A stretch of DNA of 55,708 nucleotides from Porticoccaceae bacterium UBA4026. Its GTDB lineage: Bacteria > Pseudomonadota > Gammaproteobacteria > Pseudomonadales > Porticoccaceae. Below, in pieces: positions 53,746-55,708 of the stretch; the stretch's first letter is position 1, and every line of letters starts with the position of its first letter. Under the pieces are notes generated by a model that had not been told where the DNA came from, searched no databases, and saw only the letters and a program-made list of their open reading frames with translations. Both the position numbers and the translations under genes were made by a program. The stretch covers positions 84,958-140,665 of the forward strand of contig DGAQ01000037.1 in NCBI GenBank assembly GCA_002382445.1, in the 5' to 3' direction.

Positions 53746-54918
53746 ATGAAAAAATTTGTACCCATATTGCTTGTTTTAGGGGCCATAGCCGTCGCTATAC
53801 TAATGTCTGTGTTTAAACCGGAGCCTGTGAAAGACGAAGTGCCTGAAGCCGCATTGGCGGTCAAAACTCAGATAATCAACCGCTCTGAGGTGACCTTGTC
53901 AGTTGAGTCTCAAGGCACTGTGCAGCCTCGAACGCGGACAACTTTAATTTCGGAGGTTTCGGGAATCGTTCTTGAGGTTTCTGACTCTTTCATCGTTGGC
54001 GGGAGTTTCGAGGCTGGCGATATTTTAATGCGTATTGATCCCACGGATTACGAGGTGGCGTTGCAGCGCGCTAAAGCACAATTAATTAGTCGGACTGCAT
54101 TGCTGGAGTTCGAAAAAGCCCGGACTGCTCAAGCAAAAAAAGAATGGCAAATGACCGGCCGCCCTGAATCTGAAGCGCCAATTCTGGCATTGCGAGAGCC
54201 CTACTTAGCAGAAGCTCAAGCGAACATATTACACGCGAAAGCGGAGGTAAAACAGGCGAAGTTAAAACTTAAAAGAGCCACTATTCGGGCGCCTTATGCG
54301 GGGATGGTCTCTATGAAGTCCGTCGATATTGGCCAATATGTTACTACGGGTTCACCGTTGGGGGAAACCTTTGCTATAGATTTTGTCGAAGTCAGATTAC
54401 CTCTTACCGAAAGAGATTTATCGCAGATGACTACACTGTCTTTCCAAAGTGCTGACCCTGCTAATACGGTGGTTCTTAGTGGTTCGGCGAATGGGCGTTC
54501 AGCCAATTGGTCGGCATCGGTCGTTCGGTCTGAAGGCGTGGTTGATGAGCTTAATCGCTCGCAATATGTGGTAGCTCGCGTGTCTGATCCCTACAGGCTT
54601 AATCAGTCTCTGAAGGGCAATGCAGTGCCGCTGCTAGTGGGTACTTTTGTTACTGCAACATTAAAAGGAAAGGTCTTAAGCAATGTCTTTAAGGTGCCAC
54701 GCAGTGCATTGTTGCAAGGTTCGAGGGTCGCTGTAGTGGATAAAATGCAAAGAATGCAAATTAATTCTGTGGATGTGGTGTCTTCCGATGAAGGCTACTA
54801 CTACCTTAGTAAGGGTCTCAAAGAAGGGGCAGAGGTTATTGTTAGCGCTATAGGTACGCCCATTGAAGGCCTCAAGCTCGAAGTTAAAAATTCGTTCAAT
54901 AATGGAAGTGCAGAATAA
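53746..54918 (+). CDS. RND efflux pump periplasmic adaptor (MFP)
   Basis: A 390-residue membrane fusion protein with an N-terminal anchor. It has VSGIVLEVSDSFIVGGSFEAGDILMRID (lipoyl half), a coiled-coil region rich in Ala, Glu and Lys (VALQRAKAQLISRTALLEF), ATIRAPYAGMVSMKSVDIGQYVTTG (second lipoyl half) and a beta-barrel. AAGGA lies 8 bases before the ATG; an upstream start at 53701 adds no family residues. It overlaps the pump gene by one base (TAATG). Confidence 0.93.
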   Translation: MKKFVPILLVLGAIAVAILMSVFKPEPVKDEVPEAALAVKTQIINRSEVTLSVESQGTVQPRTRTTLISEVSGIVLEVSDSFIVGGSFEAGDILMRIDPTDYEVALQRAKAQLISRTALLEFEKARTAQAKKEWQMTGRPESEAPILALREPYLAEAQANILHAKAEVKQAKLKLKRATIRAPYAGMVSMKSVDIGQYVTTGSPLGETFAIDFVEVRLPLTERDLSQMTTLSFQSADPANTVVLSGSANGRSANWSASVVRSEGVVDELNRSQYVVARVSDPYRLNQSLKGNAVPLLVGTFVTATLKGKVLSNVFKVPRSALLQGSRVAVVDKMQRMQINSVDVVSSDEGYYYLSKGLKEGAEVIVSAIGTPIEGLKLEVKNSFNNGSAE

Positions 54919-55708
54919 TGAATTTGAATTCCAAAGGACTTATTGGCTGGTTTGCTCAAAATCCGGTAGCGGCTAATTTGATCTTGGTGCTTGTGTTTTT
55001 TGCCGGGTCATTATCATTACTTAATATAAGTAAAGAGATGTTTCCTCGATCGGAAACGAGAATGATCAGTATTGGGGCGCCTTACCCTGGCGCCGCACCC
55101 GTTGAGGTAGAAAAAGGCGTTATCTTACCTATGGAGTCAGCGCTTGAAGGACTGCGGGGAATTAAAAAAATAACCTCAGCGGCCGATCGAGATTACGCCA
55201 GAATATATTTGGAAATTGAGGCTAACGAAGACCTCAATGAGGTAATGAGCCAAGTTGAAAATCGTATCGATAGTATTACTAATTTACCAGATGATCTTGA
55301 AAAGCCCACGGTAAAGAGAGTAGAGCGGAATCTGTGGGCGACCGGTATTGCGGTCTACGGTGACATGACAGAGCGTGAAAAAAAGTTGATAGGGGATGAA
55401 GTTTATGACGAACTCTTAGCTTTGCCTGAGCTCAAAGAGGTGCGGCTTTGGGGCGCTGGAAGCTATGAGATTTCCATTGAAGTTAAAGAAGCTCGACTTC
55501 GCGAGCTTAACTTAACCTTGAGTGAAGTTGCATCTGCGGTACGGGCGTCGTCTATGGACTTGCCTGCCGGTATTATTCGAACAGAAGCAGGCAATGTACT
55601 GGTCCGAACAGAAGGTAAAGCCTATATCGGAGCCGATTTTGAAAATATTGTGTTGCGAAGTGAAATGGATGGTACGCAATTATTACTTTCTGATGTTGCT
55701 GATGTTAG
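54918..55708 (+). CDS. RND efflux transporter permease, cut by the window end
   Basis: About 263 residues of a large inner-membrane pump are present. GWFAQNPVAANLILVLVFFAGSLSLL is the first helix, followed by the first periplasmic domain (PYPGAAPVEVEKGVILPMESAL, ITSAADRDYARIYLEI). It belongs to the AcrB/MdtC-like group and works with the adaptor just upstream. The end is not in the window. Confidence 0.93.
   Translation, partial: MNLNSKGLIGWFAQNPVAANLILVLVFFAGSLSLLNISKEMFPRSETRMISIGAPYPGAAPVEVEKGVILPMESALEGLRGIKKITSAADRDYARIYLEIEANEDLNEVMSQVENRIDSITNLPDDLEKPTVKRVERNLWATGIAVYGDMTEREKKLIGDEVYDELLALPELKEVRLWGAGSYEISIEVKEARLRELNLTLSEVASAVRASSMDLPAGIIRTEAGNVLVRTEGKAYIGADFENIVLRSEMDGTQLLLSDVADV

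Overview
The window reads as a chromosome segment of a free-living, probably marine gammaproteobacterium. The best evidence is the right-hand block glyA - NUDIX - nrdR - ribD - ribE - ribB(X) - ribH - nusB - thiL - pgpA, a gene order typical of Gammaproteobacteria. The lipoproteins, the FecA-like TonB receptor behind a Fur box, RlmD, HlyIII, DUF1415 and DUF3429 proteins and the RND pump fit as well. The mid-range base composition and the many oxidoreductases, hydrolases and acyl-CoA enzymes suggest an oligotrophic marine heterotroph of the SAR92/OM60/Porticoccaceae type; this placement is inferred from gene content and recognisable proteins only. I saw no rRNA, tRNA, CRISPR array, insertion sequence, prophage or origin.

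Layout. 1-6634: the 3' end of a gamma-glutamyltransferase-like gene, an S41 peptidase lipoprotein, an AT-rich spinster-type MFS transporter, a beta-lactamase-fold serine hydrolase (minus strand), a DUF4399 protein, a small Tat-signal protein and a Bax-type glucosaminidase. 6653-12172: a glutaredoxin-fold protein with no cysteine, then a five-gene plus-strand run (SDR, quinone-oxidoreductase-like MDR, carboxylesterase lipoprotein, hotdog thioesterase, GST). 12189-14901: a minus-strand pair, a diheme peroxidase (MauG/CcpA type) whose 3' end overlaps a membrane-anchored beta-helix protein carrying a C-terminal cytochrome c. 15277-22580: zinc metalloprotease, DUF1232 protein, TesB-like thioesterase (minus), Old Yellow Enzyme-type oxidoreductase, alpha/beta hydrolase and HlyIII. 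22665-26306: FecA-like receptor and YcaD-like MFS (both minus), with a Fur box upstream of the receptor.

26461-27231 holds a decayed 3-hydroxyacyl-CoA dehydrogenase gene. 27374-30071 holds DUF1415, an HI0933/YhiN flavoprotein and YlqF. 30207-40000 is an accessory catabolic block: penicillin-acylase-like lipoprotein and DAO-family flavoprotein on the minus strand, divergent from a Rieske oxygenase, an aldehyde dehydrogenase, an MDR dehydrogenase and a GH3 glycosidase. The MDR gene is flanked by direct repeats of about 125 bp, and the downstream copy is a broken 3' end of the aldehyde dehydrogenase. 40037-44049 holds small membrane and redox genes. 44161-53600 is housekeeping: RlmD, GlyA, NrdR, riboflavin synthesis, NusB, ThiL and PgpA. 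53746 to the end is an RND efflux adaptor and the start of its pump.

How genes may work together: the riboflavin genes supply FMN/FAD to the many flavoenzymes here, glyA and the thiL/pgpA tail are ordinary metabolism, and the Rieske/ALDH/DAO/acylase block looks like a route for opening N-substituted or quaternary amines (inference). The least explained items are the peroxidase/beta-helix-cytochrome pair, the cysteine-free glutaredoxin homologue, the repeat-flanked MDR gene and the small Tat-signal protein with a hydrophobic C-tail.
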